From the NCBI RefSeq assembly GCF_900964775.1, contig NC_041807.1:14732193-14796192 (forward strand): DNA of 64,000 nucleotides, given 5' to 3'. The notes below the pieces were generated by a model that had not been told where the DNA came from, searched no databases, and was given only the letters and a program-made list of their open reading frames with translations. Each line of letters begins with the position of its first letter. Position 1 is the first letter of the stretch. Positions 54,201 to 64,000 of the stretch are shown here, one piece after another. This DNA is from Scleropages formosus. Its lineage: Eukaryota; Chordata; Actinopteri; Osteoglossiformes; Osteoglossidae. The translations under genes and the position numbers were made by a program.

Positions 54201-56039
54201 AGCAGCACTGGGTAGAAGGAGGAGTACAGACCATAGACAGGAGGTACTGCTGCCAACATGGCGTATGCCAGACCTGTGGGGGTGAGGACAAGTCAGTTTG
54301 TCATCAGCTACTGATGAACGATTGTTTCTCAATCCTTCTCAAAGCATATCATCCAACATGTAAATACTTTAAGTCCATTGCATCTACTGCATGGCATGGA
54401 AAAGGAAAGGTGGCAATTAGAAGCCATTTTCCACAGTGTGTGTAGGTGGCTGAACTGAATTTGAAAGTGGGAGGACATTTTCATGATCTCAGAGTACTTG
54501 AATTACAGTTCACTGGGAAATTTTGGGTTTAGTATACTTACTGCACAAATCAGAATATTGCGCAATTTTGACATAGCTGTTAAGTACTTAATCCTTTTTC
54601 TACCTCTGAATAGTTGCCAAAGCTATTTCATATACCTCCTTGGTCAGTATCCTTACCACACTTAATTTTTTATTATACAATTTCCATACAAGATAAAGCC
54701 TCATAGTGGTATGTAACAGTACTTTACATGTCACTGTACCTGTAAGAAACTGCATGATCAAAAAAGGGTGAAGGTCCAGGAGAAACAAGCAAGGCACTTT
54801 TTTAAAAAAAAAAAAAAAAAGATCATGTATTTAAACCATTTTTAAAAGAGGAGAAAATGATTTGCATAGACAATGAATGGGAAAAGTGGTCTTCCCACTG
54901 TAGGAGAGGTCCTGTTATCTGCAACACACACCTTTAGCTGAGACATGTGCAGGTTAATGGTTGATACAGACAGTCTTTCCTCTCTACTGATCAAACTGAC
55001 CTTGAGGCAGCTGCATGACACCTGTACTCAGGCCAGACACCACATCCCCGAAGAGGTACTTTCTGACTGGGTAGGATGGCAGCCATGACAGGATGGGCAG
55101 GAAGCTGAGCACAGCGGCTTTGGCCCTGTCCGAGGAACAGCTAGGGAACCAGGACATAGGAATTAATGAGGGAGTGGGTCTCTCTCAGCACCCGGTGCCA
55201 AAAAACAGGAAACAGCAGGACTTGGATGAACTGAGAGGTCAGTACTGACACCACAAAAATCAGTGTGAAATGTGAACTTCATTAGATGAACAGTGCAAGC
55301 GCCAACATAACCCACAGCTTGACTAAACTAAAATCTATGAGGACAAAAACTACAGTTACTTGTTCATCAGCTAGATAATCAGGCTACAAGAGTTGGGGGG
55401 GTTTCATGCCTCCCCCATTTACTTATTTAACACACACACACACGTCCCATATGGGGTCGGTCGCGGGGAACCGGAGCCTAACCCGGCAACTCAGGGCGTA
55501 AGACTGGAGGGGACACACCCAGGACGAGATGCCAGTCCGCCGCAAGGCACCCCAAGTGGGACTTGAACCCAGACCCACTGAGAGCAGGACCCAGTCCAAC
55601 CCACTGCGCCCCCTTATTTAAAATTAATAATAATAAATAATAATAATAATAATAATAATAATAATCAGCACAGACATTTTACTTCTGTGGTTTTTGTTTT
55701 GGATGTGAAGTTTCTTTATTCATGAAACTAGCACAGCTACCCTGCACAGGGTGTACCCCCCCACCTCAGCCTTGCGCACAATGCTTCTAGGATAGGCTCC
55801 GGTTGGCCGCGACCCTTCTCAGGACAAGCAGTTACTAAAACTGGATGGATGATAAACACTTTTGTCACAAGAGCAATACTAACTTACTGAAGTTGCTTTG
55901 TCAGCTTTTCTTTAACGGTTTCCGGCGTCCTCTCCTTCCTGTGCAGCAGCTCGCTCTCCATGTACTTCTCACTGTACACAGGCCGATCCACACAGAGCAC
56001 TGGGGCAGAAGGCCTCTTGCTGGGACTCTCAGGTTCCAT
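48211..56039 (-). CDS. slc26a5: Prestin (SLC26 anion transporter family member 5)
   Basis: SLC26 membrane protein: the outer-hair-cell motor in mammals, mainly an electrogenic anion exchanger in fish. Eighteen minus-strand exons: 56039-55888, 55140-55001, 54273-54163, 53795-53620, 53297-53133, 52617-52465, 52299-52217, 52045-51898, 51728-51615, 51377-51300, 50631-50536, 50050-49944, 49587-49518, 49329-49237, 49108-48983, 48832-48626, 48535-48481 and 48347-48211; 736 aa (human 744). The transmembrane core has [39 protein letters not shown] and [13 protein letters not shown], with Asn-Xaa-Ser/Thr sites in the loop of exon 4. The STAS domain starts in exon 13 and has an acidic insert (exons 15-16), then [20 protein letters not shown]. 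The start is MEPE; an in-frame Met nine codons upstream is possible. psmc2 as neighbour supports SLC26A5 over SLC26A6. Confidence 0.95.
51040..51262 (+). mobile_element. tRNA-derived SINE (AAATGTAA-tailed family), copy 5
   Basis: In slc26a5 intron 10, antisense to the gene. Head AGTGGTTAGAGCTGCTGTC, centre AGCTGTAGTACCCTTGAGA, tail GTTGCTTTGGAGAGG. Two A runs have expanded inside it (51132-51141 and about 51217-51236). Confidence 0.7.
53400..53500 (-). mobile_element. Faint SINE tail relic in slc26a5 intron 4
   Basis: TTTACATTTATTCATCTAGT followed by AGATGCCCCC resembles the complement of the AAATGTAA-tailed SINE end. The rest is unrecognisable. Confidence 0.35.
55422..55621 (-). mobile_element. 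tRNA-derived SINE (CA-tailed family), copy 6
   Basis: In slc26a5 intron 1, in the same orientation as the gene; body at about 55431-55612. It is flanked by the 9-bp direct repeat CTTATTTAA (55422-55430 and 55613-55621). The core has a few small losses, and the head end is shortened. Confidence 0.88.
55626..55665. repeat. (AAT)n microsatellite
   Basis: About 13 AAT units immediately after SINE copy 6, with one interruption near the start. Confidence 0.9.
55736..55852 (+). mobile_element. SINE/LINE tail fragment
   Basis: Plus-strand fragment with CTGCACAGGGTGTACCCCCC, TTGCGCACAATGCTTCTAGG, ATAGGCTCCGGTTGGCCGCG and CAAGCAGTTACTAAAACTGG, then ATGGATGAT. It is the conserved 3' block widespread in fish SINEs and related LINEs, here with a GGAT-type tail and no head. 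Confidence 0.6.
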
Positions 56040-56804
56040 GGCGGCAGCAGCAGAGGATGACAGCAACGAAATGCGTCCGGGTCCCTACCTCTCCTGCTCA
56101 GAGCACATAGTGCAGTCAGACAGGCTGCTGTGTAAACTTCAGGAGGTCTAACTAAGGACTGACTAAGTTCAGCAAGGAGGAGGTGACATCTCACGGTGGC
56201 GCCAACAAATCAATCCAACAGTCATTTACAAAATGAGAAACACACAGTGTGGCTCTAACTGACATGAGCTCTCATCCGTGTTCAGGCAACCAGCAGAGGA
56301 TGTACTTGGGGGGTATAAAACTACAGGTGGGGAAGCAATTATACAGAGGAAATATGTAATATTCCCACAAGTTCCAGGTAAGGGCTACTCAAAAGTCAAC
56401 TTTTCAGGGGAAAATGTGAAAATGCTGTTAACTTTGCAGCTGCCCCATATAAGAACTTTTGGAAATGGTCCCCCCCCTCCTTCCCCAATCAGCCCACAGA
56501 TAGAAATGCTCTCTTAAAAGACAGTGCTTCCAAAAGGATTTTGTAACTTCGGTTACAATTAATCCCTCAGCCACTGCCCCCCATACGCGATGCCAAAATT
56601 ACACCGCTCTTGACGAGTTTGTGGAGATTACATGTTCTGTTTGCTCTTCCCTGCCCTATTCTTGTGCAAGAAGGACCTGTGAGTGGAGGAGAACCCCCCC
56701 CCCCCCCGGTGTTTACCCAACGCTCTTGTACCAGGCTGTCGAGAGGAACACATTCAGTAGAACCAGGTAAGGAGCTGAGCTTCCAGGACCCCTTATCCAT
56801 AGTC

Positions 56805-56990
56805 ATCATTTGTGCCATTTACTCATTTGGCTGACACCTTTTTTTCCCCCCCAGCAGACTTGCAAAGTTAGATAAGAGTGATTTATAAAGCTGGATATTC
56901 TTACTGCATCACTTCAGGGTAAGAACCTTGATCAAGGGAACTTGGGGGGGGGTTTGACCTGAGAACCTTCAGGTGAGAAGGGGACATCCC
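56805..56990 (-). mobile_element. Degraded SINE (AAATGTAA-tailed family)
   Basis: On the plus strand CCATTTACTCATTTGGCTGA, then a CTTGATCAAGGGAACTTG block and AACCTTCAGGTGAGAAG, in the order expected for a minus-strand copy. Strongly diverged, with C and G runs inserted. Confidence 0.5.
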
Positions 56991-57336
56991 TAACTGGATG
57001 TATGTAGTGAAGCATCGAGGACGAGCCATTCAGGTCTGTATGGAGTCAGTGTAGTTCAGTGGTGGTACCTTCACTGAATTTAGGGGCTGGACATTTATTG
57101 GCGCAGCTCATTCGCAACTTCGGCCGGTTGGAATTTCTCCGATTCAACAGTAAGGTTTTCATTTATTTACTTAAGAGATCTTCACGTCTAGGCCCGGCGT
57201 GGGAGAGGTCCGATGAGGGTCACATGCACGCGCAGTGACTCGGTCTGACGCATATCTGCGCGAGTCTTAGCTTCCCGTTGGCGCTCCGTGGAAGAGCACC
57301 TCGTCGTGCACGCGCAGGGACACTTCGCGGCGCGCA

Positions 57337-57340
<4 letters not shown>

Positions 57341-57407
<67 letters not shown>
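57341..57407. repeat. (CA)n microsatellite, about 33 units
   Basis: The longest uninterrupted dinucleotide run in the window, in a GC-rich setting about 1.3 kb upstream of the slc26a5 start. Likely polymorphic in length. Confidence 0.97.
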
Positions 57408-57409
<2 letters not shown>

Positions 57410-57519
57410 TTTCTGTCAGCAGCGGTCCACACATCAGATCTGAAACCGAGCAACTCCAGTCGACACTGACACACTGTTCACTTCAGTCTAGTAACACAAG
57501 GAGAATTCTTCTCAGACTT

Positions 57520-58090
57520 ACCTGAAGGCGACAATAAATTAATAAAAAGCATAAGTTAGTAAAATCCGATTTTATACAGATAAAACATCATGTTCTTAAA
57601 AAAATAAAATATGTTTTTAACTTCAAATTGAATCATCATGTAAGAGGAGACACGTGTTAATCTGGCGCGAGGGAGTCCGACTGGTGACATTCAGTCGTTA
57701 CAAAGCTGCTACAGCAATAATGCTGTACAGTGGACTTATTTTTACATTAAATCACAATGGGCACATAGAAAAAGCCAACATCACATTCCTTTGTTGTTTG
57801 TAACAAACCACGCACGAGCCGAGCCGCAAAATGATCCCCTCAGCGAGGCTGACTAGTAGTATCATATGCTAGGCAGGCTAGCGGACAGCGAATGATGCGC
57901 TGTGTAATAAGCAGCCTGGGACACAACACCTGTTTCTTACCCTCTCGAGCCGTAGTCGGGGGTACGAAAGCCAATTCAAGTGGCCCGCCAGCCGCCCAAT
58001 CGACAGCCACCACACTCCGTGTTTAACCAAGACTCTTCAGACCAGTCAACCGCAGGCTCCTCTTATACCCGGTAGGGACCGTCACTGAAC
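57520..58090 (-). promoter_or_regulatory. slc26a5: Candidate slc26a5 upstream exons and promoter
   Basis: Two good minus-strand splice donors, CTTCAG|GTAAGTC at about 57521 and AGAGG|GTAAGAA at about 57944, lie upstream of the start codon in GC-enriched sequence. One or both may end noncoding first exons. Inference from motifs only. Confidence 0.3.
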
Positions 58091-58099
58091 GCATGTCAC

Positions 58100-59999
58100 G
58101 TGAGCAGAAGTAACGGGAGTTGTAGTTCCACGGTGCCCGCGACCTCCATTAAAAACTACAGCTGCCAGTGGCGCCTGTCACAGTACAGTAGTATACCTGT
58201 TAATCAATCATGAATTCAGCATCACATTTCAGATTGCATGTTTTGTGCTGCACATCAGTTTTCGTATTTCCCGTTTGTTTTTATCACATTGGTAATGTCA
58301 ATTTGACTAACGTAATGTGAGGACAACTCGAGGAACCCTGGCTTTAAACCAAAGTGTTGCCATTTCGAGTTCCAGCTCTGATCCCTTTGAACAAAGAATT
58401 AAATTTATGTGTCTAGCAAGATAAAACGCAAAAGAGCACGCTATTAAGTCTTTGTGAATCAAGGCGGCTGCTAAGCAATTAGATAATGTAATAAATCCAG
58501 CCACTCCAAGAACCTCTTCTAAATGGTACAACTTTGTCCTATATAAGTATAAGAACCGTTTGAAACAGCTCAGAAATGCACTGACTGAATAAAAAAACCT
58601 TTCCCCTATCTCTGAACATTATACACAAATAAATAATAAAAACATCACCAACTCCTGCAGTGCCTCAGAGAGTGAGTACAGTAAATCATTGCAAGAGTAC
58701 GCAAATTACAATTTTCCTTTTCACCATTAAGAGACTGGGACAGTTCTAAACAAAGAATAGATTTGGCTAAGAATGTAAAGGCGAAGGGAACGCCCACATC
58801 ACCTAACAGAAGCATCACCCAGCACTAACTATTGCTGGGAATATTTAGCATCGTCCCACAGTCGTGCGCTGCCTGGAAGGGGGACTGTCATCAGGCTATT
58901 GCGCTGAAAAGCAAGTTTTTCCATCATTCACCCAGTCATCCTTCGCAAACATGTAAAGCACCTGATTACGTGTTCATGCTTCACTGTCCAACTTCCACAA
59001 ATCAAATGCTTTGCCCAGACATGCAGCTCTTACGGGGCGCATACAGAAGACAGCTGGCTAGTGAAGGACAAGCAGCAACTAGACCTGGTTATGAAACGCC
59101 GCTGCTGAAGATCCATACGACGTGTGATCCGATCATCATCAGAACCAGGAAATGCAAAATACATGTAAAAATGATACCGTTCTGTTTTTTCTAGGGTAAC
59201 GGATTAGTCTGTGTACCTACTGTCTTTGGATTGGTCCTGTTTTCCCAGTCAGGAAACTAACAAAGTATCGCCCGATTGTTAGTGTATTCACTCATCTTTA
59301 CTACAGCAATTGGAATTAATGGCCGTAAAACAGCGACAAAACACGCGGTGCAGTTACTCAGTAGCGAAATGGATACAGATATGGACAGATTAATCGCACG
59401 TGTGTGTGAAGGAGACTGCCAGTCGGAACTATTACATGTCATAAATTAGTACAGTAAAAAGTGTAAACTTGCCAGCTGTCAATGAATAGCGGGAAAATAA
59501 TTCACTTAAGGAATCAGGAGGTATCAGAGCGGGCGAGTCTCCCCCAGGACTGAGGCAAGCAAATCTATTTCCACTCCCTCAATATTTCTGCATAACTCCA
59601 ATACTAGTACTATTTCTAATATGTTTTGCCCCCCCTAGAATCCGACACTTTTTGTTGCGTCACAGACCCGAGCCTTCGCGGACATGCGGAGGAAACGCCC
59701 GCTGCTCGCTGAATCACACGGGTTCGAGTCAGTGTCTCACTGACACTGTGTGGTCCCACGCTTTACACACCTATAAGTTATAAATCCTTTATTTTGTGCT
59801 CATAGCGAGTGATTATCCAGGACTTTAGGTTTTTTTTTTTTGGACGAAACCACAACTTGCTGGTTGTGGAGTGTACCTGTGCCTGTACCTGTACCTGTAG
59901 CCGTACTCAAGCTCCGTACGGAGGAAGGTTTTTTTTTTTTTCAGTGGAGAGACATACGTCATCAGCGACTGAGTTTGGAGACTTCAGAGTTTTCCAGTC
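58100..59999. other. Intergenic between slc26a5 and tspan33
   Basis: About 1.9 kb without recognisable exons, RNA genes or repeats. The right end should hold the tspan33 promoter and 5' UTR (with T runs and a repeated CTGTAC motif near 59876-59905), but no site decides the start of transcription. Confidence 0.4.
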
Positions 60000-62900
60000 A
60001 TGGGAAGAAGAAATGCATCGACGGATAATGAAAACTTCAGTTTTGTCAGTAACGTTGTCAAATATTTGCTTTTCTTTTTTAACTTTATATTTTGGGTAAG
60101 TTTTTAATTTTTTTTAGGCAATTTATCCTTTCATATACCCATTCAGAGGGGGCGCGGTGGTGCAGTGGGTTGAACGGGGTCCTGCTCTCCAGTGGGTCTG
60201 GGGTTCAAGTCCCGCTTGGGGCGCCTTGCGATGGACTGGCGTCCTGTCCTGGGTGTGTCCCCTCCAGCCTTATGCCCTGAGTTGCCGGGTTAGGCTCCGG
60301 TTCCCCGCGACCCGCATGGGACAAGCGGTTCAGAAAATGTGTGTGTGTATACCCATTCAGGGTCAGATCATTATGTTTTATATACATTTAGTTCTGTATG
60401 CAGATGGTTGCCATTAATAACCTACTATAAAAACAGCCTGATTCTGAATTAGCTTAGTCCTTCCAGGAAGTTAATTGTCTTCCTTTATTTGTAAGTGACA
60501 AAAGTGACAAAAGCAACTATTTTAGTAAGGTTCCTCTGGGCGTATTAAATACCTATCCAGCTGCTGCAGAGTAAAATGCCTGTGTTACTTTGGACTAAAG
60601 TGAAATTCATAGCCGACACCTAAGTGAGTTTTATTTCTGTCATTCCTTCATTAGTCTTACTCCCTTTTCCTGAAACATCCCGACCTGTTAAGACAAAAAG
60701 TTTAGAACTGTTTCGTAATTCAATGGTTCTAACTGGAATATGTGTTCAAGTAAACTTAGAAGGAGTTTCAAATTGAAAATACTGTTTTAAACATAAAAAA
60801 CAGGCCCAGCATTTAGAACCGTATGGCTGCAGGAAATATTTTGATATATTTTTATATATAAGATAATATAATGGATAATCAACATACAGTACGGTATCAT
60901 TCTTCTTCCTACCTGCTTAAACCGAATCTCTGAAATTGAGAAAAAGCGGCCTGATTAGGTTGATTAGGTTATTTTTTCTCTATCACTTTTGTAGGAAATC
61001 TTACAAAAAAGTAAAAACTTTTCAGCCATACTTATGAAAGTTGCTTTGAATAAGCCTGACCCTCCTATCTGTGGCTCTGAAAAGCGTGGGAGAAGGCTCA
61101 GTGGTCACCTCTGTTGCTTCCTCTAAGATTACCCCCTGATTTAAGATGACTATTTAATTATTTATATAGTATCTTACCACTACGTCTTTCTCTCTTATGT
61201 GCCACTTACTGGTGTAAATCTGTGGCCTGAGGGGAAGTTCTCACACTAGAGGCGAACAAGATCTCTCAGCCAGTTAGAGAGAGACTGATTAGTACAGTGT
61301 CTCTGGTTCCACATCAGTTGTTTCATAACATCCAGAAATGTCTATGATTTGCTTTTGTGAAACTTGAATGCCAGTTGAAAAGCAGCCATTCACTTATGAG
61401 GGCTCAAGGTAGACAAGGACCGGCACCTATTTATGCTCACTGCCAGAAGTCTGCCTCCATACCATGCAATTTATGTGACACCTTACCCCAGGAGTGGGCA
61501 ATTAATTTTCCCAAGGGGCCACATGAGAAACTGGGACTGTTGTGGAGGGCCGAACCAATAGACTGAACTTAATTCTGATCAATACTAATTTTATCGCTTC
61601 ATAAAAAGCAGTTAATTGTATGGTTTTGATTAGCTGCTAAGGGGGTGCGGTGGTGCAGTGGGTTGGGCCAGATCCTGCCCTCCAGTGGGTCTGGGGTTCG
61701 AATCCCACTTGGGGTGCCTTGCAATGGACTGGCGTCCCGTCCTGGGTGTGTCCCCGCCCCCTCCGGCCTTACGCCTTGTGTTGCCGGGTAGGCTCCAGTT
61801 CCCCGCGACCCCCTATGGGACAAGCAGTTCAGAAAATGTGTGTGTGTGATTAGCGGCTATGCGTAAACATGTTACGTTAAGGGTATGAAAATGTGGAATA
61901 TGTCAAATAGAGCAGTAAAAAATAGTAGAAAAGCCAATCATTACACCACTCTTTCATTTTATTTTTAACATAACATACTTTTAACCTTCACAAAAACAAT
62001 ACTGAAAATGTGTATGTTTTGCAATATGTTAAAGACCAGCAATTAATTAACTTTACACAAAAAGCAATAAGTGCTTTTGATGTTTTTTGGTTCTTTTTTC
62101 GTGTTCGGTGAGAAAAATCCAGTCTGTCTTGAGTTTGAACAAGTGCACTGAAGTCTGTTTGAATGTCTGAGGTGGATATGCAAAGGACAGCTGACAGGTG
62201 ATCATGAGTTAGAGAGGATCTGTATCTGGATTTGTTGAACTTCATCACTGAGAATGTTTGTTCACATATGTACGTAGATCCAAAGAGAACAAATATCTTT
62301 TGAGCATGCCTCCGCATGTGTGGAAAGTTCTCCTCTTTGAGATAAGAGTAAAAATCCAGCAGTGATACTGACTAAAAGTGCTTTGCCAGTAGTGTATCAG
62401 ACTGCATGTCAATGAGTTTGAGCTGAACATCGCTGGATGTATTATCCACGCTGCAGGGGGAAAATGAAAAGTGCAACAAACTATCTCTGATTCAGTGCTC
62501 ATGCCCTGATGAATTTAACTATTTTAGTTACAACATCAACATGGTTCATTTTTACACTGACTTACAACACACACACACATTTTCAGAACCGCTTGTCCCA
62601 TACAGGGTCACGGGGAACCGGAGCCAACCCGGCAACACAGGGCGTAAGGCCGGAGGGGGAGGGGACACACCCAGGACGGGACGCCAGTCCGTCGCAAGGC
62701 ACCCCAAGCAGGACTCGAACCCCAGACCTACTAGAGAGCAGGACTGTGGTTCAACCCACTGCGCCACTGCACCCCATGACTTACAACACCTCCTGATATA
62801 ATACAATGTAAAAATACCAGTTTCTGGGTTCATTTCAGTCACTTCATCCTGCATCCGCTTCAAAAGTCCGACGATTTCCCCGTCAGATTTGGACAACCAT

Positions 62901-64000
62901 CCGCTGTAATACCTGCCAGTTTGTCCCGTTTCAGTCCCAGCTTGTCCAACTATGCATTTACCTCCGTGAACAAATCCCTCCCTGCCTGTCGTCGTCCCTG
63001 TTGTATTCTGTACATGCGTATACTTATTTACATTTGATTTCTAATTTCCGATTGATCTCTCGCGGGCCGGAGAGGGACAGCCAAAGGGCCGGATGTGGCC
63101 CGGGGGCCGTAAAATGCCCAGGTCTGCCTTACCCTATCAGTATTTGTTGTATTTTTATTTGACTTTTTATCTAGCAAAAAGCTGACCCACACTCAGGGGC
63201 AATAAACACGAACTTTTTCCAACATGATAGTTACCATGTGAAGACTGGATGTTTATTTGGGCTGAACGTGGTGTGACATAGTAGCAGAGGACATTAACAG
63301 GGTGTGCATGCATTTGTTTGGTCGTATCTCAGATTAGACCAACAAACTCTGTGAGATTCAAGTCCAAAGTATCCTATTTGTGTATCTGTGTTTGTATTTG
63401 TTTGTGTGTAGTTCAGGAAGAATCAAGGCCCAGGTAAGTGTTAGCTTGTTTCAGGCACACGGTGTCCTGTCAGCTCCAGCACAGGCTCCTGCATGTTCCT
63501 GAATTCCTCCAAAGACACATGACTTTGATGTAAACTCAATAGTGAAATGAAATTCCCAGTTGGGTAAACTAAAATGCAATAGTGAATGCATTTCTTTTTG
63601 TGTAAATGCACCAAATCTCAATGTCCCTTCATTGTTTTTGCTGTTTCCACAGGTCATTTCCATGGTGATGATATCCATTGGTCTGTATGCCAGGATGGAG
63701 AAACATGCTGGTAGGGTGCACCCCAATGAAGCAGTGATTTACTCTTTGTGACCTTAAAATTAATGGAAAAGTGCTGTGAAAAAAAATAGAAAATCAAAAC
63801 CTCTGTAGCTTCCCCCAGGCAAGGAATCACCATGCAAACAGAGTCTTATGATCTCCACCTCTAATGAATTCTAGAGTTTTAAGGGTTTATGGCAGCTCCC
63901 CCTTTCTTCTGCAGAGGCAGTGACGGCCTACATGTCTGTGGACCCGACCATTCTGCTTTTGGTTGTTGGAGTGCTCATATTCTTCCTCACCTTCTGTGGC
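60000..64000 (+). CDS. tspan33: Tetraspanin-33, 5' part (continues beyond the window)
   Basis: Four-pass membrane protein of the TspanC8 group, which escorts the protease ADAM10. Exons seen: 60000-60095 (MGRRNAST... [14 protein letters not shown], ending exactly at a GTAAGT donor), 63653-63710 ([19 protein letters not shown]) and 63915 to the window end ([15 protein letters not shown], then [13 protein letters not shown]). The junction phases agree (0 then 1). Together these give the cytosolic N-terminus, TM1, the small extracellular loop and the start of TM2, ending at the CG of the CGC(I/L) motif; the order and spacing match human TSPAN33 closely. The large loop with the CCG motif lies outside. 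Intron 1 (3.56 kb) is largely transposable elements. Confidence 0.92.
60134..60360 (+). mobile_element. tRNA-derived SINE (CA-tailed family), copy 7
   Basis: Full-length plus-strand copy (60147-60347) just inside tspan33 intron 1. It has a perfect 13-bp target-site duplication TATACCCATTCAG (60134-60146 and 60348-60360). The A-box-like TGGTGCAGTGG and B-box-like GGTTCAAGTCC are both intact. Confidence 0.93.
61627..61859 (+). mobile_element. tRNA-derived SINE (CA-tailed family), copy 8, nested in the hAT element
   Basis: Body at about 61640-61846, full length. It is flanked by TGATTAGCTGCTA / TGATTAGCGGCTA (61627-61639 and 61847-61859), a 13-bp duplication with one difference. It inserted after the hAT element. 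Confidence 0.92.
62558..62789 (-). mobile_element. tRNA-derived SINE (CA-tailed family), copy 9, nested in the hAT element
   Basis: Body at about 62571-62776, full length, minus strand. A perfect 13-bp target-site duplication TGACTTACAACAC is at 62558-62570 and 62777-62789. It splits the transposase remnant. Confidence 0.93.

Larger units (their letters stand above)
61481..63134 (-). mobile_element. hAT (Charlie-like) DNA transposon, internally deleted, with two SINEs inside
   Basis: The element spans 61489-63126 and is flanked by a perfect 8-bp target-site duplication CCTTACCC (61481-61488 and 63127-63134), the hAT hallmark. The ends are imperfect terminal inverted repeats: CAGGAGTGGGCA on the left and, read inward from the right, CAGACCTGGGCA, each followed by a GGGCCACAT-containing block. 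Minus-strand coding remnants include the start of a helix ([19 protein letters not shown], about 62870-62800) and the C-terminal hATC dimerisation region ([20 protein letters not shown], about 62300-62200). Without the SINEs it is about 1.2 kb, so the N-terminal zinc finger and most of the catalytic core are gone. Non-autonomous now. Confidence 0.9.

Noticed and set aside
48211-56039. SLC26A6 as the identity of the SLC26 gene
   Set aside because: Several loops resemble SLC26A6, but the C-terminal blocks ([29 protein letters not shown]), the N-terminus and the position beside psmc2 fit SLC26A5 better.
57188-57474. Val/Cys-run open frames near the slc26a5 promoter
   Set aside because: Translated (CA)33 microsatellite.

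Overview
This is animal nuclear DNA, very probably from a teleost fish. It holds seven complete, intron-split protein genes and the first exons of an eighth, spread among fish-type tRNA-derived SINEs, simple repeats and one DNA transposon. The commonest SINE (nine full or partial copies with CA/TG tails) resembles an element I associate with bony-tongue fishes (arowana group). That narrower placement is recollection, not something the sequence proves.

The gene order matches vertebrate synteny around human 7q22: lrrc17(+), armc10(+), napepld(-), pmpcb(+), dnajc2(-), psmc2(+), slc26a5/prestin(-). After slc26a5 comes the start of tspan33(+), which runs off the right end; in human the neighbour there is RELN. 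I rebuilt every coding model exon by exon. All seven complete models keep frame through every junction and give family-typical lengths: 439, 344, 398, 482, 618, 433 and 736 aa.

Layout: 1-8.5 kb holds a LINE 3' fragment, nested SINEs, a CAGTA-rich tandem array and a GC-rich stretch. 8.59-12.48 kb is lrrc17. 12.5-19.4 kb is gene-poor with SINEs. 19.45-19.74 kb has an unrecognised minus-strand ORF divergent from armc10 (19.82-22.51 kb). 24.06-27.84 kb is napepld, with a long upstream region containing a 38-bp minisatellite. 31.76-35.00 kb is pmpcb, tail to tail with dnajc2 (35.16-41.58 kb), which is head to head with psmc2 (42.09-46.25 kb). 48.21-56.04 kb is slc26a5. 60.00-64.00 kb is the start of tspan33, whose first intron carries a hAT transposon and three SINEs.

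The genes are not one pathway. They are a mitochondrial presequence protease subunit (pmpcb), a mitochondrial outer-membrane ARM protein (armc10), a ribosome-associated J-protein (dnajc2), a proteasome ATPase (psmc2), an N-acylethanolamine-producing phospholipase (napepld), the prestin-family anion transporter (slc26a5), a secreted LRR protein (lrrc17) and a tetraspanin (tspan33). Their arrangement gives shared promoters (dnajc2/psmc2, probably napepld/pmpcb and ORF/armc10) and overlapping 3' ends (pmpcb/dnajc2). I saw no bacterial-type defence system, CRISPR array, viral element or functional RNA gene.
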